A stretch of DNA of 64,000 bases from Subdoligranulum variabile (GTDB taxonomy: Bacteria > Bacillota > Clostridia > Oscillospirales > Ruminococcaceae): positions 62,001 to 126,000 of the forward strand of contig SFKI01000005.1 of NCBI GenBank assembly GCA_004554775.1. The letters run 5' to 3'. This document shows, in pieces, positions 32,545-39,966 of this stretch. Each line of letters opens with the position of its first letter. Positions within the stretch are counted from its first letter, which is position 1. The translations under genes and the position numbers were made by a program. A model generated the notes under the pieces. It saw only the letters and a program-made list of their open reading frames with translations, was not told the origin of the DNA and searched no databases.

Positions 32545-33528
32545 ATGGTAAAAGCGGACGTGCTGGCCGCGCTGGATGCCGCACGGGGACGTTACATCTC
32601 CGGGCAGGAGATGGCGCAGCAGCTGGGAGTAAGCCGCACCGCCATCTGGAAAGCCGTCGCCGCCCTGCGGGCCGATGGTATCCCGGTAGCGGCGGTAACA
32701 AACCGCGGCTATACCCTCTCCCCTGCCGCCGATGTGCTCAACGCTGCCGCCGTCAACGCGCAGCTAGCCCCCGAGACCGCCAACGCGCTGCAAATTGAGG
32801 TCGTCGACCGCCTGCCCGGCACCAACGCTGCTTTGCGGGCACGGGCTGAGGACGGCGCGCCGGAGGGCCTTGTGCTGATTGCGCAGGCGCAGTCTGCCGG
32901 GCGCGGCCGGGGCGGGCACAGCTTTTTCTCGCCGCAGGGCGGGCTGTACCTCAGTATTTTGCTGCGGCCGGAGATCGGCATGCGGCAGGCCATCCGCCTG
33001 ACCGCAATGGCCGCCGTCGCCGCCTGCCGTGCTGCCGAGAAGGTCTCGGGCGCGGAATTGCGCATCAAGTGGGTCAATGATCTTTGGCGCGCGGGCCGCA
33101 AGGTCTGCGGCATCCTGACCGAAGCCGCGCTGGACGTGGAAAGCGGTATGCTCGATTACGCCGTGCTGGGCCTTGGATTCAACATCACGGCCCCGCCCGA
33201 CGGCTGGCCTGCCGAGCTGCAGGATGTGGCCGGGGCGCTGTTTGACGATGCCCCGCCGCCGGGAGCCCGCGCCGCGCTGGCCGCTGCGTTTTTGAACGAG
33301 TTCTGGGCGCTCTACCACGGTGTGCCCAAGCCCGACTACATGCCCGAGTATCGCGCCCGCCAGGCGCTGTTGGGCCAGACCGTGACTGTAACGCCGCGCT
33401 TCGGCCCCCCTCGCCGGGCCGAAGCCCTGACCATCGACGACGATTGCCGCCTGGTGGTCCGCTTTGCGGGCGAGCACACCCCTACGCCCCTGCGTGGCGA
33501 GGAGGTTCATTTGGGAAAGTACCTGTAA
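32545..33528 (+). CDS. birA: Bifunctional biotin ligase / biotin operon repressor BirA
   Basis: The 327-residue protein has an N-terminal helix-turn-helix (ISGQEMAQQLGVSRTAIWKAV) followed by the biotin protein ligase domain: QSAGRGRGGHSFFSPQGGLYLS with the GRGRxG biotinyl-AMP loop, and LRIKWVNDLW with the KWPND-type motif (here KWVND). It activates biotin and attaches it to carboxylases, and represses biotin genes. The ATG with GGGGGGG upstream is preferred over the TTG eight codons earlier. bioY follows. Confidence 0.93.
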   Translation: MVKADVLAALDAARGRYISGQEMAQQLGVSRTAIWKAVAALRADGIPVAAVTNRGYTLSPAADVLNAAAVNAQLAPETANALQIEVVDRLPGTNAALRARAEDGAPEGLVLIAQAQSAGRGRGGHSFFSPQGGLYLSILLRPEIGMRQAIRLTAMAAVAACRAAEKVSGAELRIKWVNDLWRAGRKVCGILTEAALDVESGMLDYAVLGLGFNITAPPDGWPAELQDVAGALFDDAPPPGARAALAAAFLNEFWALYHGVPKPDYMPEYRARQALLGQTVTVTPRFGPPRRAEALTIDDDCRLVVRFAGEHTPTPLRGEEVHLGKYL

Positions 33529-33569
33529 GGGGCTTTGTATAGTATCAACAAAAGAAAAGAGGAACTTGT

Positions 33570-34112
33570 ATGAAAACCGCTGAAAGTCTGCGGGTACGCC
33601 GGATGGTCCTGTGTGCCCTGTTTGCTGCCCTGACTGCCGTGTGCAGCCAGATCGCCGTCCCCATGCCGTGGGGCGTGCCCATCAACCTGGCGCTGTTCGC
33701 TGTCTACATGGCGGGCACGATGCTGGGCGCGTTCTGGGGCACCGTCAGCCAGCTGGTGTTTGTGGCACTGGCGGCCATCGGTGTGCCGGTGCTGGCCGGG
33801 TTCCAAGGCGGCCCGTCCGCTATCTTTGGCAAAACCGGCGGCTATGTGCTGGGCTACATCTTTGCCGCGCTCATCACCGCGCTGATCTCCAAGGCGCTGG
33901 GCCGCAAGTTCTGGTCGCTCTGTGTGGCCATGGTCGTGGGCTGTGCCGCCTGCTATGTGCTGGGTACCATCTGGTTCATGACGCTGACCGGTGCCGATCT
34001 CGCCAGCGCACTGGGCTGGTGCGTCCTGCCCTATCTGCCTGGTGATGCCATCAAGATCGTGCTGGCTGCGGTGTTGACCCTCCAGCTCGACAAGCGGATG
34101 CCGCGCGTCTGA
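33570..34112 (+). CDS. bioY: Biotin transporter substrate-binding protein BioY
   Basis: The 180-residue membrane protein has six helices and BioY signatures such as VPMPWGVPINLALFAVYMAG and GFQGGPSAIFGKTGGYVLGYI. BioY is the S-component of an ECF transporter and captures biotin; the shared ECF module is elsewhere. It follows birA by 41 bases, so the pair should be co-transcribed and repressed when biotin is ample. Confidence 0.93.
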   Translation: MKTAESLRVRRMVLCALFAALTAVCSQIAVPMPWGVPINLALFAVYMAGTMLGAFWGTVSQLVFVALAAIGVPVLAGFQGGPSAIFGKTGGYVLGYIFAALITALISKALGRKFWSLCVAMVVGCAACYVLGTIWFMTLTGADLASALGWCVLPYLPGDAIKIVLAAVLTLQLDKRMPRV

Positions 34113-34125
34113 GTACTGCCTGTTT

Positions 34126-34173
34126 GCAGCCCGCGTTGGGGAGCCTTTCGCTCCCGGCGCGGGCTGCTTTTTA
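34126..34173 (+). terminator. Intrinsic terminator after bioY
   Basis: AGCCCGCG and CGCGGGCT enclose a second stem GGGAGC/GCTCCC and are followed by a T-run. Confidence 0.85.
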
Positions 34174-34234
34174 TTGCGTCGGCGGTTGCAATGTGGTATA
34201 CTGATTCTATCAACCACGAAAGGACCCAACCTGT

Positions 34235-34702
34235 ATGAAATGGCTTGCTGTTGACTACGGCGATTCCCGCACGGGGCTGGCCGGCTGCGACGCCGGGGAA
34301 ACGATCACCAGCCCCATTACCCCCCAGATCGAGGAAAAAAGCATGAACAAGGTCGCTGCCGCTGTCACGGCGGTGGCCGAAGCCCGCAGGACCGAGGGCC
34401 TTGTCTGCGGCCTGCCCAAAAACATGGACGGCACCGAGGGCAGCCGCGCCAACAAAAGCCGCCGCTTTGCCCAGCGTCTGGCCAACACGGCCAATCTGCC
34501 GGTCGTGCTGTGGGATGAGCGCCGCACCACCGTGTCTGCCGCTGCCATTTTGGCCGATAACGACACCTTCGGTGCCAAGCGCAAGGAACGGCTGGACTCT
34601 GTCTCTGCGGCCGTCATTCTCGAGAGCTTTTTGAACTGGCGCGCTCACCATCCTGATGAGGAACCGCCCGAAATGCTGCGCCCGCAGCCTGTTGAACATT
34701 GA
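34235..34702 (+). CDS. ruvX: Holliday junction resolvase-like RuvX (YqgF)
   Basis: The 155-residue RNase H-fold nuclease shows LAVDYGDSRTGLA (first Asp), VCGLPKNMDGTEGSR, VVLWDERRTTV and the last Asp in LDSVSAAVILESF. YqgF is required for 16S rRNA maturation and may resolve DNA junctions. It stands 31 bases before uppS and likely shares its transcript. The start follows GAAAGGA. Confidence 0.92.
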   Translation: MKWLAVDYGDSRTGLAGCDAGETITSPITPQIEEKSMNKVAAAVTAVAEARRTEGLVCGLPKNMDGTEGSRANKSRRFAQRLANTANLPVVLWDERRTTVSAAAILADNDTFGAKRKERLDSVSAAVILESFLNWRAHHPDEEPPEMLRPQPVEH

Positions 34703-34733
34703 TAAAACCCTACGATAGAAGGAGAAAATTGCT

Positions 34734-35459
34734 ATGCCGCAAGATACTGCTGCCCGCTTTCCCACCCATGTTGCCATCATTGTGGACGGCAACCGCCGCT
34801 GGGCCAAACAGCGCCTGATGCCTGTCAGCCTGGGCCACAAGGCCGGGTTCGACCGTCTGCGCGAGATCACCCGTTACGCCGTCGGCGACCGCGGCGTCTA
34901 TGTGCTGTCGCTGTACGTGTTCTCGACTGAGAACTTCTCCCGCGATGTCAAAGAGGTCGGCTATCTGATGGATCTGTTTGCCAACAATTTCCGCACGATC
35001 GCCGACGAGATGAATGAGCGCGGCTGCAAGGTGCTGTTCAGCGGCCGCCGCGAGGGCTTGCAGCAGCGCGTGCTGGACGCCATGGACTACATGATGGACC
35101 TGACCAAAGACAATGACAAGGGCATTGTCAACTTCTGCCTGAACTACGGCAGCCACGCCGAGCTGACCGATGCCATGCGCGCCATTGCGGGTGAGGTCAA
35201 GGCCGGAGCCTTGCAGCCCGAGGAGATCAACGAAAAGACCATTGAAAGTCATCTCTACCGCGACCTGCCCCCGGTGGACCTGATGATCCGCACCAGCGGC
35301 GAGGAACGCCTGTCCAACTTCCTGCTGTGGCAGTGCGCATACTCCGAATTCTACTTTACGCCGGTGCTCTTCCCGGATTTCACCAAGGAATGCTTTGACA
35401 AGGCGCTGGAAGAGTACGCCCGCCGCGACCGCCGTATGGGCGGCAACACCAAAAAGTAA
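34734..35459 (+). CDS. uppS: Isoprenyl (undecaprenyl) diphosphate synthase
   Basis: The 241-residue cis-prenyltransferase makes undecaprenyl diphosphate, the lipid carrier of peptidoglycan. It has VAIIVDGNRRWAKQR (the catalytic Asp; most family members read DGNGRWA), SLYVFSTENFSR and the C-terminal DLMIRTSGEERLSNFLLWQ...EFYF motif. AGAAGGAG precedes the ATG. It is the last gene of its operon, closed by a long hairpin terminator. Confidence 0.93.
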   Translation: MPQDTAARFPTHVAIIVDGNRRWAKQRLMPVSLGHKAGFDRLREITRYAVGDRGVYVLSLYVFSTENFSRDVKEVGYLMDLFANNFRTIADEMNERGCKVLFSGRREGLQQRVLDAMDYMMDLTKDNDKGIVNFCLNYGSHAELTDAMRAIAGEVKAGALQPEEINEKTIESHLYRDLPPVDLMIRTSGEERLSNFLLWQCAYSEFYFTPVLFPDFTKECFDKALEEYARRDRRMGGNTKK

Positions 35460-35480
35460 AAATCTGTATTTTGCCTAAAA

Positions 35481-35530
35481 AATCCCCGCAAAGTCTGGAG
35501 ATTCTGCCAGGACTCTGCGGGGAATAATTT
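35481..35530. terminator. Long hairpin terminator
   Basis: ATCCCCGCAAAGTCTGG and CCAGGACTCTGCGGGGAT pair over 17 positions with two mismatches. A T-rich tail follows on the plus strand. It separates convergent uppS and the cyclophilin gene. Confidence 0.85.
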
Positions 35531-35566
35531 TATTTGCAGGTACGTATAGTAGGGGTAAACGGGCCG

Positions 35567-36343
35567 TCAGCCGACGCTGCCATCCTCTTCGATGGTTGCG
35601 GCGGGGCCGGGGTAGGTGGTGATCTCTACCTTTTCGATCGTGATAGCCGCATCTTCAGTGGGGCGCCAGGTATCATTGCCGTTTTCGTCTTTGGCCGTCT
35701 CCACGCAGGCCATCGCGTCCACAACGTCCATGCCCTGGTAGACCTGGCCAAAGACGGTATCGGTGTTATCCAGATACGGCAGCCCGCCCGCGCCCGCATA
35801 GGCCGCGACCTGGGCATCGGTGTAGCCGTTCTGGGTCAGCTCGGTCTGCTGGTCGCCGCTGCTCACGCTGTCCGGCAGAGCTGCGACGAAGTAGAACTGG
35901 CTGTTGCCGCCGCTCACCTCGCCGCCCTGCGCAAAGGCTGCGCACAGGGCCCCGGCGTAGTGCTTCAGCGAGGCATCGGCCTCAAGCGGGTAGGGGTTGT
36001 TGCTCCAGATCGTGGAACCGCCAGTGCCTGTGCCGGTGGCGTCGCCGCCCTGCACCGCAAAGCCGTACTGGCTGCGCCAGATGATGGTATTGTCATAGTA
36101 GCCGGTGCGGGCCAGCCCCACAAAGTTGTACACGGCCATCGGCGCGGCGTCCGGATACAGCACGGCGCGCACTTCGCCCAGGCTGGTGGTGAAAATGGCG
36201 ATGGGGTCGCCGTCGCTGGGCGTGGCAAACTGGCGCTCTTCGCTGGTCAAGCTGGCGCGCTCAGGTACTTTTTTGGCGTTGCTGCCGCAACTGCACAGCA
36301 GCACGGCGGCCAGCAGCAGAGACAGGCAGGCAGAACGTTTCAT
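35567..36343 (-). CDS. Cyclophilin-type peptidyl-prolyl isomerase lipoprotein
   Basis: The 258-residue product begins with a lipoprotein signal (LLAAVLLCSCGS; cleavage before Cys) and then a cyclophilin domain: APMAVYNFVGLARTGYYDNTII, YGFAVQGGDATGTGTGG and NSQFYFVAALP, ending with TVFGQVYQGMDVVDAM. It speeds proline isomerisation in exported proteins at the membrane surface. An insertion DQQTELTQNGYTDAQ splits the domain near residue 165, as in many secreted Firmicutes cyclophilins. GGGAGGA precedes the ATG. Confidence 0.92.
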   Translation of the reverse strand: MKRSACLSLLLAAVLLCSCGSNAKKVPERASLTSEERQFATPSDGDPIAIFTTSLGEVRAVLYPDAAPMAVYNFVGLARTGYYDNTIIWRSQYGFAVQGGDATGTGTGGSTIWSNNPYPLEADASLKHYAGALCAAFAQGGEVSGGNSQFYFVAALPDSVSSGDQQTELTQNGYTDAQVAAYAGAGGLPYLDNTDTVFGQVYQGMDVVDAMACVETAKDENGNDTWRPTEDAAITIEKVEITTYPGPAATIEEDGSVG

Positions 36344-36415
36344 ACTGGGTCCTCCCGGGGCGGTTATAAATCTAAGTAAGGCTATTATACCACGAATAAA
36401 TTGTTTTGAACACCC

Positions 36416-36444
36416 TTGACGTTTCAAGAAAAAAAGGGTACACT
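36416..36444 (+). promoter_or_regulatory. Promoter of the DUF1292 gene
   Basis: TTGACG (36416-36421), a 17-base spacer and TACACT (36439-36444) lie 36 bases before the ATG. Confidence 0.6.
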
Positions 36445-36480
36445 ATATACAAGAAATTTCAAGACCACAGGAGGTCACTT

Positions 36481-36807
36481 ATGTCTGACGAACTGAGCCC
36501 CGAAATGCTCGAGGAAGCCAAGCCCGACCTGCTGACGCTGGAGGATGAGGATGGCAAGGAAGTCACCTTTGAGGTGATCGACGCCACCGAAGTGAACGGC
36601 ACCCGTTACCTGGCAGTGATCCCGTATCAGGAAGATCCGGAGAGCCTGCAGGAAGATGCCGAGCTGATCCTGATGCGCATCGGCACCGACGAGGAAGGCG
36701 AATATATGGATATCGTGGATGACGATGAAGAACTGCTGACTGTCGGCAAGGTTTTTGAGGAGCGCCTGAGCGCCATGTACGACATCGACGATTCCGAGTT
36801 GGAGTAA
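36481..36807 (+). CDS. DUF1292 family acidic protein
   Basis: The 108-residue protein is strongly acidic and contains LEDEDGKEVTFEVIDATEVNGTRYLAVIPYQED, the core of DUF1292 proteins. These are widespread small Firmicutes proteins, often next to ruvX (yqgF) in other genomes; here ruvX is 2 kb upstream. The function is unknown. CAGGAGG lies six bases upstream of the start, which is preferred to the in-frame ATG 25 codons earlier because that one lies in the promoter. Confidence 0.88.
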   Translation: MSDELSPEMLEEAKPDLLTLEDEDGKEVTFEVIDATEVNGTRYLAVIPYQEDPESLQEDAELILMRIGTDEEGEYMDIVDDDEELLTVGKVFEERLSAMYDIDDSELE

Positions 36808-36844
36808 AAAACATCCCTGCACGGTTTGATTTGTTGTGGTCATT

Positions 36845-37045
36845 TATGAATCCTACTAATCAAATTTAGGGAGCCCGTCGTCCCTGGCCGGATCGCAGAC
36901 CTCCCGCCCCAGGCGGAAGAAGGGAGCGTGAACACCCGGGTAGGGCACCCACCTGCCTGTACCGGTAGGTTTTGATTGGCCGCAGACGGCCGCGCGGGGG
37001 TTTTACGTTTTTCAGTCGGGCAGTCCAGCTGTCCGACTTTTTGTT
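36845..37045 (+). ncRNA. Candidate structured RNA (possibly 6S-like)
   Basis: The 279-base gap between two genes is GC-rich and full of nested hairpins, unlike the AT-rich gaps around it. The arms include CTCCCGCC/GGCGG...GGGAG (36900-36927), ACCTGCC/GGTAGGT (36951-36970) and GGCCGC/GCGGCC-type pairing near 36978-36994. It ends in a clear terminator AGTCGGGCAG/CTGTCCGACT with five T residues (37013-37045). No ORF with a ribosome binding site lies inside. GGGCACCCACCT near the 3' side recalls 6S RNA, but I cannot confirm the family. It could also be a leader of the next gene. Confidence 0.45.
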
Positions 37046-37086
37046 TTGGGCGTTGCCCGTATTTTGTGGGAAAGGAGACCGCCGCC

Positions 37087-37713
37087 GTGGGTGAGCGCAT
37101 TGCTGTTGGGGACAAGCTTCCCTTTTTCGTGTATGATACGCCGTACAGCGCGCAGAATCGCTTCCGCGACTTATTGCTGGTGCTGGTGTTTATGGCCAAC
37201 TTCGGCCACCCCATCACCCGCACCTTTGCCAGCCGCTACGCCGAGACCTATAGCGCCCTGCAGGATGGCGGCTTTGCGCTGGTGGTGCGCTCCCGCGCGG
37301 ACAAGCTCTCGGGCAGCATCGGCCCCGATACGCTGCCCTATCCCCTGCTGTGTGACGCCGAGGGCGTGCTGTACGACCACCTGGATATTCCGCAAAGCAG
37401 CAGCGCACTGATGACCTACTCGCTGGAAGGTTGGCGCATCCTGCGCGAAGCCAAGCGCCAGGGCTACCAGGCCGTAAAGGGCCAGATGCAGCAGCTGCCG
37501 CTGACGCTGATTCTGGACAAGGACGGCACCGTGTTGTTTTGCCATTACGGTGCCAGCCTGACCGATGTGCCCGCCGACTGCGAGGCCATGCAGAGCCTGC
37601 TGGAAGAGTTGGACCTGGTGCCCGATGTGCCGGAGCTGGAAACGCTTTTGGAAGATGAAGATTTCCCCGATTTCGACGACGAAAATTTCGATGAGTTCGA
37701 TACATTCCACTAA
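37087..37713 (+). CDS. Peroxiredoxin-like thioredoxin-fold protein without the usual cysteine
   Basis: The 208-residue protein has an AhpC/TSA-type layout: GDKLPFFVYDTP, LLLVLVFMANFGHPITRTFASRY, LPYPLLCDAEGVLYDHLDI and LILDKDGTVLFCHYG. Where peroxiredoxins have the peroxidatic Cys (TxxC), this one reads NFGHPITR, so it lacks that residue. The C-terminus is an acidic tail. The start is a GTG with AAAGGAG nine bases upstream. It may be a binding or chaperone-like relative rather than a peroxidase. Confidence 0.7.
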   Translation: MGERIAVGDKLPFFVYDTPYSAQNRFRDLLLVLVFMANFGHPITRTFASRYAETYSALQDGGFALVVRSRADKLSGSIGPDTLPYPLLCDAEGVLYDHLDIPQSSSALMTYSLEGWRILREAKRQGYQAVKGQMQQLPLTLILDKDGTVLFCHYGASLTDVPADCEAMQSLLEELDLVPDVPELETLLEDEDFPDFDDENFDEFDTFH

Positions 37714-37725
37714 AACGCACTACAT

Positions 37726-37756
37726 AAAAAGAGCCGCAGCGGTGCGGCTCTTTTTT
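37726..37756. terminator. Bidirectional terminator
   Basis: AAAAAGAGCCGCA and TGCGGCTCTTTTTT flank GCGG, between the convergent peroxiredoxin-like and cutC genes. Confidence 0.9.
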
Positions 37757-37761
37757 GTTGC

Positions 37762-38511
37762 TTATTGCAGCAGGGCGGCCTTGGCGGCGCGCACAGCGTC
37801 GGCATCCGTCTGCGGGATGTGCCATTCGTCCAGCCCGGGCAGGCCCATGGGGACTCCTTCGCGGCGGAACTGCATGGCGCTTTCCACCAGCTTTTTACCG
37901 CTCATGTGGAATGCTCTTGCCACGGGCAGCGCGGCGCGCAGCTCAGTGATGACGGCGGCGTTGACCCCGGCACCGATTAACACCTCCGGCCCGTGCAGGC
38001 TGTCCCGCAGGGCAAGCAGCTCGGCCAGTGCGGCGGTACCGTTCTGGCAGCTGGCAGCGCCGCCGCTGGTCAGCACCGTGTCGATGCCCAGTGCGGCCGC
38101 GGCGCGGTAAGTCTCGGCCAAATCGCGCGAAACGTCAATGCAGCGGTGCAGCGTGACAGGCACGCCCCCGCAGGCATCCAGCAACCGTGCCATGGCGGGC
38201 TTGTCCAGCGTACCGTCAGCGGCCAGCGCACCGATGACAAAGCCGTCCGCACCGGCGGCTTTCAGTGTTTGGATCTGGGCGCACAGCAGGTCGGTCTCTT
38301 CCTTTGTATAAAGGAAGTCCCCTGCCCGGGGGCGCATCAGGCAGCGAACCGGCAGGCTGCACGCGGCTTTGATCTGGCGCAGTAGCTCCGGGTAGGGGCT
38401 CAGGCCCCCAACGGCCAGCGCGCTGCAAAATTCCAGCCGGTCTGCCCCGCCCGCCTGCGCAGCACGGGCGGAAGCCAGGCTGTCTACACAAACTTCCAGA
38501 AGTTTTTCCAT
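37762..38511 (-). CDS. cutC: CutC family protein (copper homeostasis)
   Basis: The 249-residue TIM-barrel protein opens LLEVCVDSLASARAAQAGGADRLEFCSAL, the CutC signature, and continues with RPRAGDF and VTLHRCIDVSRD. CutC has been linked to copper tolerance, though its enzymatic activity is unclear. AGGAGGA precedes the start. It ends at a shared terminator. Confidence 0.9.
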   Translation of the reverse strand: MEKLLEVCVDSLASARAAQAGGADRLEFCSALAVGGLSPYPELLRQIKAACSLPVRCLMRPRAGDFLYTKEETDLLCAQIQTLKAAGADGFVIGALAADGTLDKPAMARLLDACGGVPVTLHRCIDVSRDLAETYRAAAALGIDTVLTSGGAASCQNGTAALAELLALRDSLHGPEVLIGAGVNAAVITELRAALPVARAFHMSGKKLVESAMQFRREGVPMGLPGLDEWHIPQTDADAVRAAKAALLQ

Positions 38512-38554
38512 GACGATTTCCTCCTGCTTTTGCTGCTATTGTACCATAGAAAGG

Positions 38555-38592
38555 CAAAAACAACAATCCCCGCATGCCGGGGCATACGGGGA
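38555..38592 (-). terminator. Intrinsic terminator after the small membrane protein gene
   Basis: CCCCGTATGCC and GGCATGCGGGG form an 11-bp stem followed by ATTGTTGTTTTTG on the minus strand. It sits just before the cutC start. Confidence 0.75.
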
Positions 38593-38634
38593 CAGCCAGT
38601 TATATGCACCCGGATACACCGAGGGTACGCAAAT

Positions 38635-38898
38635 TCAGGCAGCGCGGCCGCTGCGCACAACGCGGAGAACAGGCTGCTGCGCAGGGCCGGGCTTTGCCGC
38701 CGTGTGGGCGATGGGCTGCTCCTCGAGCAAAACGCCGCAGGCGGCGTTCAGCCCCAGCAGAGCGGCCACGCCCAACACGACCGCTGCCCAGAACGGCACC
38801 GCGCCGGACGCAACGGCGGGGACCAAAATAATAAACAGCATCAGCACCAGGTTGGAGATGAGCTTGGAGAGCCATACTTTAATCGTGTGGAAATTCAT
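38635..38898 (-). CDS. Small membrane protein, two helices (87 aa)
   Basis: The product starts MNFHTIKVWLSKLISNL and has two hydrophobic segments (about residues 10-35 and 38-57), then a polar, basic tail ending SGRAA. The ribosome binding site AGAGGAGGA is excellent, and a consensus promoter lies upstream, so the gene is probably real. I do not recognise the family. It is divergent from the LexA-like repressor gene. Confidence 0.65.
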   Translation of the reverse strand: MNFHTIKVWLSKLISNLVLMLFIILVPAVASGAVPFWAAVVLGVAALLGLNAACGVLLEEQPIAHTAAKPGPAQQPVLRVVRSGRAA

Positions 38899-38983
38899 GA
38901 TGTGGTTCCTCCTCTAGAAAAGCCGTACCGCAAAATCCGGCTGTTGTGCGGTTGTAAAGGACACCGCGTTGTTCTGTATCTTT

Positions 38984-39012
38984 ACTATAATACTACTGGC
39001 GGTTGTTGTCAA
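38984..39012 (-). promoter_or_regulatory. Promoter of the small membrane protein gene
   Basis: TTGACA (39007-39012), 17 bases and TATAGT (38984-38989) stand on the minus strand. Confidence 0.75.
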
Positions 39013-39055
39013 GACGCTTCAACAACTTTATTTAGAATTATTTTTGAAAAAAGTC

Positions 39056-39088
39056 TTTACAAACACGCCTTACGGTTGTATAATAAGG
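39056..39088 (+). promoter_or_regulatory. Promoter of the LexA-like repressor with an inverted repeat
   Basis: TTTACA (39056-39061), 17 bases and TATAAT (39079-39084). The inverted pair CCTTA (39068-39072) and TAAGG (39084-39088) straddles the -10, a likely autorepression site. Confidence 0.6.
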
Positions 39089-39149
39089 ACAAATAAAAAT
39101 GGCCTGACCACAAGATAGAGGAAATGCCGCCCGGCCAAAGGAGTACGTT

Positions 39150-39779
39150 ATGTTTGCAGACCGCCTGAGAGAAGCCCGAAAAGCTAAACGATACAGCCAG
39201 ACTGAAGTTTCGCGTATGCTTGGCGTTACCCAGCAGGCTGTTGGCAAGTGGGAGACCGGTCGCTCTACCCCGGACCCGCAGACGGTGGCCCGCCTGGCCG
39301 AGATCCTGGATACAACTGCTGACGCCCTGCTGGGCTTGCAGCAGGCACCTGCCACGGCCCCGGCTGTGGGCCGCAACGCTTTCAGCCGCTATACCGAGAG
39401 CCTTGTCCCCGTTGTGGGCACGGTGCGCGCCGGTTACGGTGCCCTTGCCTTTGAAGAGGACTACGGTAAAGAATATGCCAGTGTCAAGGACCCGCAGAAC
39501 TATTTTTATCTGGTTGTCAAAGGCGACAGCATGGAGCCGCGCATTTCGGACGGAGACCTGGCCCTGGTCCACCGCCAGAATACGCTGGAAAATGGCGACC
39601 TTGGCGTGCTGGTCTACGGCTCGGACGGCGAGGGCACGCTGAAAAAGTACATCCAGCGAGGCAACTCGGTCATCCTGCACCCGTTCAACCCGGATTATGA
39701 GGAACTCGTCATCAAGGGCGAGGAACTCGACCACCTGTATATTGCCGGCAAAGTGGTGGAGACCAAGGCCAAGTGGTAA
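39150..39779 (+). CDS. LexA/CI-like repressor: XRE helix-turn-helix plus S24 peptidase
   Basis: Residues 1-65 form an XRE DNA-binding domain (YSQTEVSRMLGVTQQAVGKWE). Residues about 85-205 form an S24 self-cleaving domain with the cleavage-site-like VRAGYGAL, catalytic Ser in VKGDSMEPRISDGD and catalytic Lys in GTLKKYI. Damage-induced self-cleavage would lift repression. It is 209 residues long. The following genes encode a DNA repair radical-SAM pair, and a GTCCGA-N4-TCGGAC palindrome lies between, so they may form a small damage regulon. AAAGGAG precedes the start. Confidence 0.9.
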   Translation: MFADRLREARKAKRYSQTEVSRMLGVTQQAVGKWETGRSTPDPQTVARLAEILDTTADALLGLQQAPATAPAVGRNAFSRYTESLVPVVGTVRAGYGALAFEEDYGKEYASVKDPQNYFYLVVKGDSMEPRISDGDLALVHRQNTLENGDLGVLVYGSDGEGTLKKYIQRGNSVILHPFNPDYEELVIKGEELDHLYIAGKVVETKAKW

Positions 39780-39814
39780 ATCCCGGTCACTGATCTTATT
39801 GTAGCACATGGAAA

Positions 39815-39830
39815 GTCCGATAATTCGGAC
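39815..39830. promoter_or_regulatory. GTCCGA-TAAT-TCGGAC palindrome
   Basis: This perfect 16-base inverted repeat stands alone in the gap between the repressor and the radical-SAM gene. It is a candidate operator. Confidence 0.4.
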
Positions 39831-39872
39831 ATCCAGCGCAAAATGCGAAAAAAATGATAGCTCGTAAAAATG

Positions 39873-39931
39873 CTGCCCGCGGCATTGCGGCCTGTTAGTA
39901 CAGGCGGCTTATGCGGCGGGCTGTATTTTTT
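39873..39931 (+). terminator. Long hairpin with T-run
   Basis: GCCCGC/GCGGGC, GCAT/ATGC and GCCTGT/ACAGGC stack around TAGT to a long imperfect stem, followed by six T residues. It ends the repressor transcript or acts as an attenuator in front of the radical-SAM gene. Confidence 0.7.
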
Positions 39932-39966
39932 ATACCCTTTTTTAGCTATTCTCAGGAGAAAACCCT

